This document shows positions 18,953-27,945 of a stretch of 64,000 bases of DNA, piece by piece. Source of the DNA: Longimicrobium sp. (lineage in GTDB: Bacteria; Gemmatimonadota; Gemmatimonadetes; Longimicrobiales; Longimicrobiaceae); contig DASUYB010000107.1 in NCBI GenBank assembly GCA_036377595.1, positions 1 through 64,000 on the forward strand, read 5' to 3'. A program made the position numbers and the translations under genes. Numbering within the stretch: position 1 is the stretch's first letter; each line of letters starts with the position of its first letter. The notes beneath the pieces are model-generated. The model was given only the letters and a program-made list of their open reading frames with translations, was not told the origin of the DNA and did no database searches.

Positions 18953-20107
18953 ATGCGCCCACTCCGCTCGACGTCCCTTCTCGCACTCATGGCGGCCGCC
19001 GCGGCCTGCGCGGACGGTGGGCCCACGGCCGCGCGCGAGCCCCACGCCGCGCCCATCCTCGCCTCGCGCGGGGCGGCGGTCGCGGACGCGTTTCTCGTCG
19101 TCCTCGATGACGGCGCGGATCCCCGCGGGCTGGCAGCGGCGATGGGGATCGCGCCGCGCTTCGTCTACACCTCCGCCGTCCACGGCTTCGCGGCCACGCT
19201 CAACGCGGGGCAGCTGAACGCGCTGCGGCAGAATCCCGCGGTCGCGTACATCGAGCAGGACGCGGTCTATCACGCCGCCACCACGCAGCTCAACCCGCCG
19301 TGGGGGCTGGACCGCATCGACCAACGCAATCTCCCGCTCTCCCTGAGCTACTCCTACAACTCCACGGGAACGGGCGTCCGCGCGTACATCATCGACACCG
19401 GCATCCAGCACGACCACCCGCAGTTCGGCACCCGCGCGCAGAACGTGTACGACGCGTTCGGCGGCACGGGCGCGGACTGCAACGGCCACGGGACGCACGT
19501 CGCGGGAATCGTCGGGGCGGCGACGTACGGCGTCGCGAAGAACGTGCAGCTGCGCGGGGTGCGCGTGCTGAACTGCAGCGGCTCGGGCACCACCTCGGCG
19601 ATCGTGGCGGCCATCGACTGGGTGCGCGCCAACGCGGTCAGGCCCGCCGTCGCCAACCTTTCCCTGGGCGGGCCGTTCTCGTCCACGCTGAACACCGCGG
19701 TCACCAACCTGTGGAACGCGGGGATCTTCACCTCCGTGGTCGCGGGGAACGAGAACCGGGACGCGTGCACCGTCTCCCCCGCCAGCGCCACGGCGGTGAT
19801 GGCGGTGGCCGGCACCAACCGCGACGACACGCGGCTGAGCTCCGGCAACTTCGGCCCGTGCGTCGACATCTACGCGCCCGGCGGCTCCATCCCCTCCACC
19901 TGGATCGGCTCGGGGGCGGCGACCCTGAGCGGCAGCTCGATGGCGGCGCCGCACGTGGCGGGGGTGGCCGCGCTGTACAAGGCCACCTTCGGCGACGCCG
20001 CGTCGAGCACCATCGACACCTGGATCAAGACCAACGCCACCGCGGGCGTGGTGAAGAACGTTCCCGCGGGCACCCCGAACCGGCTGCTCTACAAGGCGTC
20101 GCTCTGA
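18953..20107 (+). CDS. S8 family serine protease 4, secreted
   Basis: The 384-residue protein has a signal peptide ending MAAAAACADG, an I9 propeptide (ADAFLVVLDDGADP ... VAYIEQDAVY), and catalytic D148, H179 and S329. The serine motif reads SGSSMAAPHVAG, a mild variant of GTSMASPH. All three catalytic positions equal those of protease 5 and both have the same length, so they are tandem duplicates. GAGGAGG lies just before ATG 18953. It probably shares a transcript with protease 5, 72 bp downstream. Confidence 0.92.
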   Translation: MRPLRSTSLLALMAAAAACADGGPTAAREPHAAPILASRGAAVADAFLVVLDDGADPRGLAAAMGIAPRFVYTSAVHGFAATLNAGQLNALRQNPAVAYIEQDAVYHAATTQLNPPWGLDRIDQRNLPLSLSYSYNSTGTGVRAYIIDTGIQHDHPQFGTRAQNVYDAFGGTGADCNGHGTHVAGIVGAATYGVAKNVQLRGVRVLNCSGSGTTSAIVAAIDWVRANAVRPAVANLSLGGPFSSTLNTAVTNLWNAGIFTSVVAGNENRDACTVSPASATAVMAVAGTNRDDTRLSSGNFGPCVDIYAPGGSIPSTWIGSGAATLSGSSMAAPHVAGVAALYKATFGDAASSTIDTWIKTNATAGVVKNVPAGTPNRLLYKASL

Positions 20108-20179
20108 GCGAGGCCCCCACGCGCCGGCGGGAGCGCCCGGCCGGCGGCATCCACCACCCCACCAACTGGAGGACGTGGT

Positions 20180-21334
20180 ATGAAATCGATCCGCAATCTG
20201 CTGCTGGCCGGTGCCGCGCTGTCGCTGGCCGCCTGCGCCGACCAGGGCCCCACCGCCGCGGGGCCGCGGGCCAGCGCGCCGCTGCACATGGCGCGCGGCG
20301 CCGCGATCGACGGCAGCTACATCGTGGTGCTGAAGGAAGGCGCCGACCCGCGCTCGGTGGCGGCGGTGGCCGGCGTGAACCCGCACTTCGTGTACACCGC
20401 GGCGCTGAACGGCTTCTCGGCCGAGCTGAACCAGGGACAGCTGAACGCGCTGCAGCACAACCCCGGCGTGGACTACATCGAGCAGGACCAGGCGTACACC
20501 GTCGAGACGACGCAGTCCGGCGCCACCTGGGGGATCGACCGCATCGACCAGCGCAACCGGCCGCTGTCGGGCACGTACACCTACACCGCCAGCGGCTCGG
20601 GCGTGCGGGCGTACATCATCGACACCGGCATCCAGGCCAACCACCCGCAGTTCGGCACGCGCGCCAGCGCCGTGTACGACGCGCTGGGCGGCAGCGGCGC
20701 CGACTGCAACGGGCACGGCACGCACGTGGCCGGCACCATCGGGTCCACGACCTACGGCGTGGCCAAGAACGCGCTGCTGCGCGGCGTGCGGGTGCTGAAC
20801 TGCAGCGGCAGCGGCAGCACCAGCGGCATCATCGCGGGGATCGACTGGGTGCGGCTGAACCACATCAAGCCGGCCGTGGCCAACATGTCGCTGGGCGGCG
20901 GCCTCAGCTCGTCGCTGAACACGGCGGCCACCAACCTGGTGAACGCGGGCGTGTTCCTGGCCGTGGCCGCGGGGAACGAGAACCAGAACGCCTGCAACGT
21001 GTCGCCGGCCAGCGCGTCGGGCACGCTGACGGTGGCGTCGAGCACCAGCAGCGACGCCAAGTCCAGCTTCAGCAACTGGGGCGGCTGCGTGGACGTGTAC
21101 GCGCCCGGCAGCAGCATCACCAGCACCTGGATCAACAGCGGCACGGCCACCATCAGCGGCACCTCGATGGCCAGCCCGCACGCGGCCGGCGTGGCGGCGC
21201 TGTACAAGTCCGCGTTCGGCGACGCGGCCAGCAGCACGATCGTGTCGTGGATCATCAACAACTCCACGGCGAACGTGATCACCGGCAACGTCACCGGCAC
21301 GCCGAACCGCCTGCTCTACAAGAGCACGCTGTGA
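20180..21334 (+). CDS. S8 family serine protease 5, secreted
   Basis: The 384-residue protein has a lipobox (ALSLAACADQ), I9 propeptide (DGSYIVVLKEGADP ... VDYIEQDQAY), triad D148, H179 and S329 (HGTHVAGT, SGTSMASPHAAG). It is the tandem partner of protease 4. No operator-like site lies in the 72-bp space, which contains only a GGAGGACG ribosome binding site, so expression probably comes from the upstream promoter. A UUCG-capped terminator follows. Confidence 0.92.
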   Translation: MKSIRNLLLAGAALSLAACADQGPTAAGPRASAPLHMARGAAIDGSYIVVLKEGADPRSVAAVAGVNPHFVYTAALNGFSAELNQGQLNALQHNPGVDYIEQDQAYTVETTQSGATWGIDRIDQRNRPLSGTYTYTASGSGVRAYIIDTGIQANHPQFGTRASAVYDALGGSGADCNGHGTHVAGTIGSTTYGVAKNALLRGVRVLNCSGSGSTSGIIAGIDWVRLNHIKPAVANMSLGGGLSSSLNTAATNLVNAGVFLAVAAGNENQNACNVSPASASGTLTVASSTSSDAKSSFSNWGGCVDVYAPGSSITSTWINSGTATISGTSMASPHAAGVAALYKSAFGDAASSTIVSWIINNSTANVITGNVTGTPNRLLYKSTL

Positions 21335-21365
21335 TGGTTCGTTGCTGAGATCCGGATGTGAAAGG

Positions 21366-21399
21366 GCCCCGGGGCGGTTCGCCGTCCCGGGGCTTGTTC
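21366..21399 (+). terminator. Terminator of the protease 4-5 unit
   Basis: GCCCCGGGGCGG and CCGTCCCGGGGC form a 12-bp stem with one G-U pair and a TTCG tetraloop, followed by TTGTTC. It lies 31 bp after the stop. Confidence 0.8.
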
Positions 21400-21872
21400 A
21401 TGGAGGAAGAAGATGAACCGCGGGTTTGGGACGTGTTGGGCGCTGAGACGCCCAAACGGGCTGCGCGCGCCGTAGGCCACGATACTACTGTGGCCAACGG
21501 CGCCGGGCCCCCGCCGCGCCACGCATCCGCGCGATCCGCCGGCGTCCGCGCACGCGCGGCGGCGTCCCGGCCCTCCGGGCGCGCATCCCTCACGCAAGTG
21601 CTTGCGCCGCACTGAGTTCTCCCCTCCCCTGCGCAGCGGGGGAGGGGCCGGGGGAGGGGGCCACTCCGCGGCCGCGCGAATCCCCGCCACTCGCGCGGAC
21701 GTCCTCACCCCTACCTCTCCCGGTACGGGAGAGGTGGCGAGCCTAGGCGAGCCGGAGAGGGCGAGCCGGAGAGGGCGCGATATCCGCGCCGAGCATCACC
21801 GCCGATTGATCCGCGGCGTCCGCGCCCGCACATTGCCGCGAGAGAGGCGTTCATCCCCGCGCCGCGGGTTCG
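21400..21872. repeat. Gap with C/G-rich hairpin repeats
   Basis: The first part has no recognised feature. From about 21608 comes CCCCTCCCCTGCGCAGCGGG with its paired GGGGAGGGG, and at 21706-21750 CCTCACCCCTACCTCTCCCG-GTAC-GGGAGAGG. Both are members of the same repeat family as 25068 and 29785. Confidence 0.6.
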
Positions 21873-22340
21873 ATGGAGGCGCCGCCACCATCCATCTCCC
21901 GCACCCGGCCCTACGTGAGCGACGCGCCCGAGATCCCCGACACCGGCAGCGAGTTCGACCGCGAGCGGCTGCGGCGCGTGGCCCACGCCGTCGGCGTCCC
22001 CGCGGCGCGGCGCCACATCTTCCTCTGCTGCGACCAGACCAAGCCCAGGTGCTGCGACCACGCGCGCGGGCTGGAGGCGTGGGAGTACCTCAAGTCGCGG
22101 CTGAAGGCGCTGGGCCTGTCCGAGCGCGGCGGCGTCGCCCGCACCAAGGCCAACTGCCTGCGCGTGTGCGAGGGCGGGCCCATCGCGGTGGTCTATCCCG
22201 AGGGCGCGTGGTACGGGCGCTGCGACCCGCCCGTGCTGGAGCGCATCATCCAGGAGCACCTGATCGGCGGGCGCGCCGTGGACGAGTTCCTGATCGAGGC
22301 GCGCCCGCTGGACCCCGCGGACGAATCCTTGTCTCCCTGA
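21873..22340 (+). CDS. Thioredoxin-like [2Fe-2S] ferredoxin domain protein
   Basis: The 155-residue protein contains [37 protein letters not shown], then [45 protein letters not shown]. The cysteines (C-x8-C in the first block, C-x3-C in the second) match the thioredoxin-like ferredoxin family, which binds a [2Fe-2S] cluster in the cytoplasm. Its redox partner is unknown. ATG 21873 is used; GTG 21915 (VSDAPEIPD) is an alternative that drops an unconvincing N-terminus. The next gene starts 13 bp after its stop. Confidence 0.82.
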   Translation: MEAPPPSISRTRPYVSDAPEIPDTGSEFDRERLRRVAHAVGVPAARRHIFLCCDQTKPRCCDHARGLEAWEYLKSRLKALGLSERGGVARTKANCLRVCEGGPIAVVYPEGAWYGRCDPPVLERIIQEHLIGGRAVDEFLIEARPLDPADESLSP

Positions 22341-22353
22341 GCCTGTCGCGCCC

Positions 22354-22896
22354 ATGCCCGCGCAGCCCACGCTCACCACCGAACGGCTGATCCTGCGCCC
22401 TTTCACCCCGGCCGACGCCGACGCGGTGCACGCCATCGTGAGCGACCGCGAGATCGCGTACAACACCGCCCACATCCCGCACCCGTACCCCGAGGGGATG
22501 GCGGCGGAGTGGATCGAGCGCGTCACGGCACGCTGGGAGACGGGCGAGAGCGCGGTGTTCGCCGCCACGCTGCGCGGCACGGGCGAGGTGGTGGCGGCCG
22601 TGGGGCTGGAGATCGAGCCGCACCACCGGCGCGCCGAGCTGGGGTACTGGGTGGCGCGGCCGCACTGGAACCTGGGCTACGCCACCGAGGGGAGCCGCGC
22701 GGTGGTGGAGTTCGGGTTCCGCGCGCTGGGGCTGAACCGCGTGACGGCGCACTACTACTCGCGCAACCCCGCGTCGGGGAAGGTGATGCAGAAGATCGGG
22801 ATGACCTTCGAGGGCCGGCAGCGCAAGCACGTGCTCAAGTGGGGCGTGTTCGAGGACATCGAGCTGTACGGCATCCTCTCCGACGAGATCGGGTGA
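22354..22896 (+). CDS. GNAT N-acetyltransferase, RimJ/RimL type
   Basis: The 180-residue protein has the typical opening TERLILRPFTPADADAVHAIV, acetyl-CoA-binding region EVVAAVGLEIEPHHRRAELGYWVARPHWNLGYATEGSRAVVEFGF, and ending GLNRVTAHYYSRNPASGKVMQKIGMTFEGRQRKHV. RimJ/RimL-like enzymes acetylate protein N-termini or small amines; the substrate here cannot be told. It follows the ferredoxin-like gene closely and is probably co-transcribed. Confidence 0.88.
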   Translation: MPAQPTLTTERLILRPFTPADADAVHAIVSDREIAYNTAHIPHPYPEGMAAEWIERVTARWETGESAVFAATLRGTGEVVAAVGLEIEPHHRRAELGYWVARPHWNLGYATEGSRAVVEFGFRALGLNRVTAHYYSRNPASGKVMQKIGMTFEGRQRKHVLKWGVFEDIELYGILSDEIG

Positions 22897-22933
22897 GGCG
22901 TATGAGATTCGGCACGGGACGATTCGCCACACA

Positions 22934-23125
22934 GTGTCATCCTGAGGGCGCGGAGCACCCAAACCAAGTCCGCGCAGTAGGTTGCGCGCCCGAAGGATCT
23001 TGCCTCGGCGTGAGCGAGGACGGCGCGTCGAGCAGGCATCTCCGCGGGGGCGAGCAGATCCTTCGGTCGGCGCCAGCCTGTAGAGTGGACGCGAGGCTGG
23101 CGCGGCGCCTCCCTCAGGATGACAC
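22934..23125. repeat. Element with 15-bp terminal inverted repeats
   Basis: GTGTCATCCTGAGGG (22934-22948) is the exact complement of 23111-23125. Inside, CGAAGGATCTTG and AGATCCTTCGG form a second pair. It directly joins the 260-270 bp repeat copy 3. Confidence 0.75.
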
Positions 23126-23393
23126 CGGTTGCTGCAATTGATTGTGCATTCTGATCGGATGTCATTCCGAGCGGCGCCGCTGCTCCGAACCTTCAATCAC
23201 GACGATGTCGGGCGGCGCCCGAGGAATCTGTGGCATGCGTCCGAGCGATAGGCGGCCTGTGGCTCGGGAGCCGGCCACAGATTCCTCAGGCGCCACGGCT
23301 TCGCGTGGAGGACAGGGCGGCGCAGCGCCTTCGGAATGACATGCCTATGCCTGTTCCTTCCTCCAATGCACAGTTGATCCGGCGATTCGGTAT
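23122..23393. repeat. 260-270 bp palindromic repeat, copy 3
   Basis: Begins ACACCGGTTGCTGCAATTG and ends GCGATTCGGTAT, with the same nested pairs as copies 1 and 2. Its first bases overlap the end of the preceding element, so one may have inserted at the edge of the other. Confidence 0.8.
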
Positions 23394-23408
23394 TGAATCC
23401 CACAAAGA

Positions 23409-23442
23409 GCAGGGGCGAGACAGCATCCCGTCTCGCCCCTGC
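23409..23442 (-). terminator. Terminator of the glycosyltransferase unit
   Basis: GCAGGGGCGAGAC and its exact complement form a 13-bp stem. On the - strand it is followed by TCTTTGTGG and lies 21 bp after the stop at 23464. Confidence 0.75.
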
Positions 23443-23463
23443 CGTACTTCCTCCGACGACCGT

Positions 23464-23763
23464 TCAGCTCTCGCCCTGCCCCGGTTCGGTGGACGAGGCG
23501 GCGAGCTTGCGGTCGAAGTCGCGGCCGTCGCCGAGGCGGACGAGGTCCGTGCGGAGCGAGGAGACCTCGGCTTCGAGCGAGGCCAGCCGCCGCTCCACCG
23601 ACGCCAGCGACTCGCCGCCGCCGGGGCCCTGCCGCGCGCGCATGGCGGCGGCGATGGACTCGATCAGCGGCTTGAGCGCGAAGCGCGCCGTGAGCCCCGC
23701 GATGGGAATGAGCACGAGCAGGAGCCCGCCGAGCACCGCGATCATGCCAGTCAGGTTTTCCAT
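23464..23763 (-). CDS. Small membrane protein with coiled coil
   Basis: The 99-residue protein starts at ATG 23763. Residues 4-30 (LTGMIAVLGGLLLVLIPIAGLTARFAL) span the membrane. Residues 53-80 (LASVERRLASLEAEVSSLRTDLVRLG) are a coiled coil. It lies 32 bp after the glycosyltransferase gene on the same strand. I do not recognise a named family, and the role is unknown. Confidence 0.65.
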   Translation of the reverse strand: MENLTGMIAVLGGLLLVLIPIAGLTARFALKPLIESIAAAMRARQGPGGGESLASVERRLASLEAEVSSLRTDLVRLGDGRDFDRKLAASSTEPGQGES

Positions 23764-23795
23764 GCGAAAATCGCCCCGCGATGAGGTTTTGCCGT

Positions 23796-24977
23796 TCAGC
23801 GCGCGCCGGCGGCGCGCGCGGCGGGCGCGGCGGCCGGACGGCCCAGCCGCTCCCGGAAGATCTCCACGAACCGCTCCGCGATCCCTTCCCACGAGTACGT
23901 CCGCGCCGTGTACCGCGCGGCCGAGCGCGACGCCGCCGCCAGCCGCGCCCGGTCGCCGCGGTACCGCGCCACCGCGTCGGCGAAGGCGGCCGCGTCGCGG
24001 CTGGGGACGAGGTGCCCGTTCTCGCCCTCGACGACCACGTCGCTGATCCCCTCCAGGTCCGCCGCCAGCACCGGCATCCCGCACATCCCCGCCTCGAGCA
24101 TCACCACCCCGAACCCCTCGATGTCGCCAGGAACGTGGATGTTGGGCATCACGAACAGGTCGCCGCCGCGGTAGAGGGTGCGCAGCGTCTCCTCGGGCAC
24201 CTTCCCCAGCAGCCGCGCGCGCCCCCGCAGCCCGTGGCGGTCGATGGCGGCCTGGATGCGCGGCGTCATCGGCCCCTCGCCCGTCACGAGATAGTGCACG
24301 TCATCGGGGAGACGCGGCATCACCTCGTCGGCGAACCACTGGAAGCCCTTGCGCTCCTGGTGGCGGCCCACGCTCACCAGCAGCAGCGCGTCGTCGGGGA
24401 TGGTCCCGGGCGACTCGCCGATGGCTCGCAGCAGCTCGCGGCGGGCCGCGGCGCGGTCGCGCGGCGGCTCGAACGAGGAGACGTCGACGCCGCAGGGAAT
24501 CACGTGCACGTGCGCCGGGTCCGCGCCGCGCGCCAGGCACTCGTCCGCCGTCGCGCGGCTGATGGGGAAGACCAGGTCGAGCGCGCGGAAGACGCGGCGC
24601 ACGAACCATTGGTACCCCGGCGTGGGGAGCGTCACGTCTCGGCCCACGGGGATGGCGGCCAGCAGCGCGCCCGTCCGCGCCAGCCGCTTCCGCAGCGCCA
24701 CCGCGAGCGACGCCGTCACCATTGACGAGAAGAGCACGACGTCGATGCGCTCCTCCCGGACCACGCGCGGGATGCGGCGCAGGAGGCCGGCCATGTAGCC
24801 GGGCATGCGGTAGGGCGTGGCCTTCCAGCTCGTCTCCAGCACCAGCCGCGAGAGGTGCAGGTCCGTGCGCTCGGCCAGCGCGGCGTGCAGGCCGGTGGCC
24901 ACGCGCTGCATGCCGCCCACGTTGCTGAGCGGCTGCCCGGGAAGGGGAAACGAGTGCGATACGTAGAGGATGCGCAA
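23796..24977 (-). CDS. Glycosyltransferase family 4 (GT-B fold)
   Basis: The 393-residue protein has the N-terminal acceptor domain (MRILYVSHSFPLPG ... NVGGMQRVATGLHAAL) and the donor-binding domain with VSVGRHQERKGFQWFADEV and the E-x7-E motif in EGFGVVMLEAGMCGMPVLAAD. Such enzymes transfer a sugar from a nucleotide donor to lipids, polysaccharides or small molecules in the cytoplasm. No polysaccharide cluster surrounds it, so its acceptor is unknown. Start ATG 24977. Confidence 0.88.
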   Translation of the reverse strand: MRILYVSHSFPLPGQPLSNVGGMQRVATGLHAALAERTDLHLSRLVLETSWKATPYRMPGYMAGLLRRIPRVVREERIDVVLFSSMVTASLAVALRKRLARTGALLAAIPVGRDVTLPTPGYQWFVRRVFRALDLVFPISRATADECLARGADPAHVHVIPCGVDVSSFEPPRDRAAARRELLRAIGESPGTIPDDALLLVSVGRHQERKGFQWFADEVMPRLPDDVHYLVTGEGPMTPRIQAAIDRHGLRGRARLLGKVPEETLRTLYRGGDLFVMPNIHVPGDIEGFGVVMLEAGMCGMPVLAADLEGISDVVVEGENGHLVPSRDAAAFADAVARYRGDRARLAAASRSAARYTARTYSWEGIAERFVEIFRERLGRPAAAPAARAAGAR

Positions 24978-25345
24978 ACCGCCGCCGTGCCGATGGGAGC
25001 CGGATGTTCCGATGCCGGATCAGTCTAGGCCGGCTGGAAAGATTGCGCCAGAACGACACCAGCCGGGACCCTCACCCGAAAACGTGAAGGGCCGAGACAA
25101 AACCGCCGTCTCGGCCCTTCACGTTTTCGACCTCTCCCGACAGCAGGAGAGGTGAACAGCAACAGCAACCAACCGCGGACGAAGTTTTCTGTTCTCCCCT
25201 CCCCTGCGAAGCGGGGGAGGGGTCGGGGGAGGGGGCCGCTCGCGGCCGCGCCGACGCTTCTCGCCACGGCGCAACGCCTTCCCACGCGCTGAGTTCTCCC
25301 CATCTGCAGTTCGGGAGACGAAGGCCGGGGGATGAGGAGCCGACC
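24978..25345. repeat. Repeat block including covarying hairpin A
   Basis: At 25077-25129, CGAAAACGTGAAGGGCCGAG (plus AC) and its exact complement form a 22-bp stem with a 9-base loop. A smaller hairpin CCTCTCC-CGACAGCA-GGAGAGG follows, then GTGAACAGCAACAGCAACC. At 25196-25240 and 25287-25335 lie two more members (CCCCTCCCCTGCGAAGCGGG; TCTCCCCATCTGCAGTTCGG). No gene is seen. Confidence 0.75.
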
Positions 25346-27916
25346 TCAGAACGACGTGCGGATGCCCAGCGTGAGGGTGCGGCCGGCGCGGATGGTCACG
25401 TTGTCGGGCTCGCCGAGCTGGCGGCCGAGGAGATTGTCGCCCGTCACCACCAGCCAGACGGTGGGCGCCACCTGGCGGTTGGTGGTCAGGCGCACGTTGG
25501 TGCTGCCGTCGTACTTGCGCCAGAACGCCCGCAGCGCGTCGCCGCTGAACTGCCGCCAGTCGGCGCCGGACCCGGCGAACGCCGTGGCCAGCGCCACGCG
25601 GTCGTAGTTGATCCAGTCCCACGCGCGGCTGGCGGTCAGCGCCGTGCTGAACCCGGGCCCCGTCCACTCCGCCGTGAGCCCGGCCGTGCGCGCGGGCACG
25701 GCCAGCATCCGGTCCCCCGCGCGCAGGTCGCCGCCGTAGCCGGTGGCCAGCCTGCGCACGCGGCTGTCGACGAACGCCAGCGAGCCGGTCAGCGCCAGCG
25801 CCCCCCGCCGCGCCGTGCCCTGCATCTCCCACCCGCGGTTGGCGATGGAGCCCACGTTCTGCGGCACGTAGCGCACGTGCTGCTCGGGCGAGCCGCCGCC
25901 GCGGGTGATGGTCTCCACCCCCACCACCACGTCCTGGATCAGTCCCGTGGCGCGCTGATCGAAGCGCGTCACCTGCAGCGAGAGCCGGTCGCCGAAGTAC
26001 ATCTCCGCGCCGAACTCGAACCCCGCCTGCGACTCGGGCTCCAGCGGAAAGCCGATGAAGCCGTGCTCGCCCACGCGCAGGCTCTCGCGCGCGGGCACCC
26101 GCGGCGGGCGGATGCCGCGGCCGTACGCGGCGCGCAGCTTCAGCTCCGCCGCACCGAGGTCGCGCACCCACGCCGCGCCGAGCATGGGCAGGGTGGAGAG
26201 CTCGAAGCCGCTGCCGAACGCGTCGTTGCGCTCGAAGCGCACCCCCGCCGTGCCGAACAGCGTGTTGCGCCACGCGCCGCTGGCCTGCGCCATCAGGCCG
26301 GTGTCGTTGCGCCAGTCCACCATGGGCATGGTGGTGGTGGTGTCGGGGTAGCGCCCGCCCTCCGGCAGCGTGCGATTCATCGTGAGTGTCGAGCGCTGGT
26401 GCAGGATCGAGTGCTCCAGCGCCACCGTCAGGTCCGCGGACGCATCGCCCCGCTCCAGCACGCGCGTGGTCCCCGCCGCGCGCAGCGTGGCCCGGTCGCC
26501 CGCGCCGGTGCCGGCGCGCAGGGTGGGGTCGACGGCCACGGGGAAGGGGCCGGTGTTCTCCGCCACGTGGCTGAGGCGGTAGCCGTCGATCCCCGCCAGC
26601 AGGTTCACCGTCCATCGCCCCGGCGCCAGCGCGGCGGCGCCGCCGGCGGTGTACTGCCGGATCCCCTGCCGCGGATACGCCGTCGCGGAGACCGCGTTCA
26701 CCGGCGACCCCTGCATCACCCACCGCTCTCCGCGCGCATTGGCCGCGGTCCCGGCGACCGGCGGCGCGGTGGTGTCGAAGGTGATCTCGCCGAGGATGGG
26801 ATTCACCCCCGCGCCGGCGGTCTGGTCGTAGAAGCGGAAGGTGCCGGTGAAGATGGCGTGCGGCGCCACCCATCGCCCCGTGGCCAGCGCGCTGACGGTG
26901 CGGCTGCCCGCGTCGGGATACACCGCGCCGCTACCGCCCACGGTGACCGCCGCGGCCATCGACCGCAGGTTGTCGCCCGTGCGGAAGGCCAGCCGCTCGC
27001 GGTGCGTGGGCACCAGCAGCGCGGCATAGTCGCTCGCGGCAACGCCCCCGTCGGTGCGGAACTCCACCCGCGTCGCCCCATCCGCGTCGTGGCGGGTGAC
27101 GATGTTGATCACCCCGCTGATCGCGTCCGACCCGTAGAGCGCGGCGCCCTGCGGCCCGCGGATCACCTCCACCCGCTCCACGAGATCGGGATCGATCTGC
27201 GTCAGCACCAGCGGGTTGGCCACCTCCACCCCGTCGATGTAGACTTTGGGATAGGTCGCCGCGAACGAGCTCGCGCCGCGCATGCTGCCGTACTGCGCCA
27301 GGAGGTCCGACGGCCCGCGGCGCCACACCCACACGGCGGGGACGGTGGCGTTCATCACCTCCGCCAGCGAGGTGGCCGAGCGCCGCGCCAGCTCCGGCCC
27401 CTCGAGCACGTCCAGGCCGACGGAGAGCGAGCGGCGGGCGGCGCCGGACGGGCTGCCCGTCACCACGATCCGCTCCAGCACGCTCTCGCGCTCGGTCTCC
27501 GGCGCGGACGCGGCCGCCGTCGCCGCCGGGCGCACGGGGGCGAGCACCACCTGCCCGGCGACCACCATCGGCTCCGCGCCCGCGCCGCCGACCAGCGCGA
27601 CGAGCGCATCCCCCAGCGGCACCCGCGCGGCGGAGACGCAGACGCGGCGGTCGAGGGGAAGGAGATCGGAGGAGTAGGAGAGCCGTACGCCCGAGACGGC
27701 GGAGAGACGGTCGAGCGCGTCGCGCAGGGGAACGTCGCGCGCGCGGAGGGTGACGGCGCGGTCCAGCGGCGGCGCCCACGCGCGGCTCTCCGCCGACGCG
27801 AGCGTGGCGGGGACGCACCCCATCTGCGCACGCGCCGGCATCGACGTCGCCGCGAGGAGAAGAAGGGCGGCGGGAAGCGCCACGCCCCGGGCGCGCATGG
27901 AGCGCGTCCGGGGCAT
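25346..27916 (-). CDS. TonB-dependent outer-membrane receptor with STN domain
   Basis: The 856-residue protein has a signal peptide (LPAALLLLAATSMPARAQ). The N-terminal STN domain (about 48-105: PPLDRAVTLRARDVPLRDALDRLSAVSGVRLSYSSD) contacts a FecR-type anti-sigma factor. A plug domain (RRSATSLAEVMNATVPAVWVWRRG ... YIDGVEVANPLVLTQIDPDLVERVEVIRGPQGAALYGSDAISGVINIVTR) and a 22-strand barrel end with RAGRTLTLGIRTSF. It imports a large nutrient or siderophore using TonB energy; the substrate is unknown. It lies 29 bp after fecR on the same strand, forming a surface-signalling unit with the sigma factor at 29176. ATG 27916 is chosen; 27898 is an alternative. Confidence 0.9.
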   Translation of the reverse strand: MPRTRSMRARGVALPAALLLLAATSMPARAQMGCVPATLASAESRAWAPPLDRAVTLRARDVPLRDALDRLSAVSGVRLSYSSDLLPLDRRVCVSAARVPLGDALVALVGGAGAEPMVVAGQVVLAPVRPAATAAASAPETERESVLERIVVTGSPSGAARRSLSVGLDVLEGPELARRSATSLAEVMNATVPAVWVWRRGPSDLLAQYGSMRGASSFAATYPKVYIDGVEVANPLVLTQIDPDLVERVEVIRGPQGAALYGSDAISGVINIVTRHDADGATRVEFRTDGGVAASDYAALLVPTHRERLAFRTGDNLRSMAAAVTVGGSGAVYPDAGSRTVSALATGRWVAPHAIFTGTFRFYDQTAGAGVNPILGEITFDTTAPPVAGTAANARGERWVMQGSPVNAVSATAYPRQGIRQYTAGGAAALAPGRWTVNLLAGIDGYRLSHVAENTGPFPVAVDPTLRAGTGAGDRATLRAAGTTRVLERGDASADLTVALEHSILHQRSTLTMNRTLPEGGRYPDTTTTMPMVDWRNDTGLMAQASGAWRNTLFGTAGVRFERNDAFGSGFELSTLPMLGAAWVRDLGAAELKLRAAYGRGIRPPRVPARESLRVGEHGFIGFPLEPESQAGFEFGAEMYFGDRLSLQVTRFDQRATGLIQDVVVGVETITRGGGSPEQHVRYVPQNVGSIANRGWEMQGTARRGALALTGSLAFVDSRVRRLATGYGGDLRAGDRMLAVPARTAGLTAEWTGPGFSTALTASRAWDWINYDRVALATAFAGSGADWRQFSGDALRAFWRKYDGSTNVRLTTNRQVAPTVWLVVTGDNLLGRQLGEPDNVTIRAGRTLTLGIRTSF

Positions 27917-27945
27917 CGTGGTGCCGAGCGGGGCCGCCCGTGGTC

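Noticed and set aside
18908-21181. A 757-codon frame on the - strand over proteases 4 and 5
   Set aside because: Both proteases are clear family members with intact catalytic residues; the opposite frame is a shadow from GC-rich codons.
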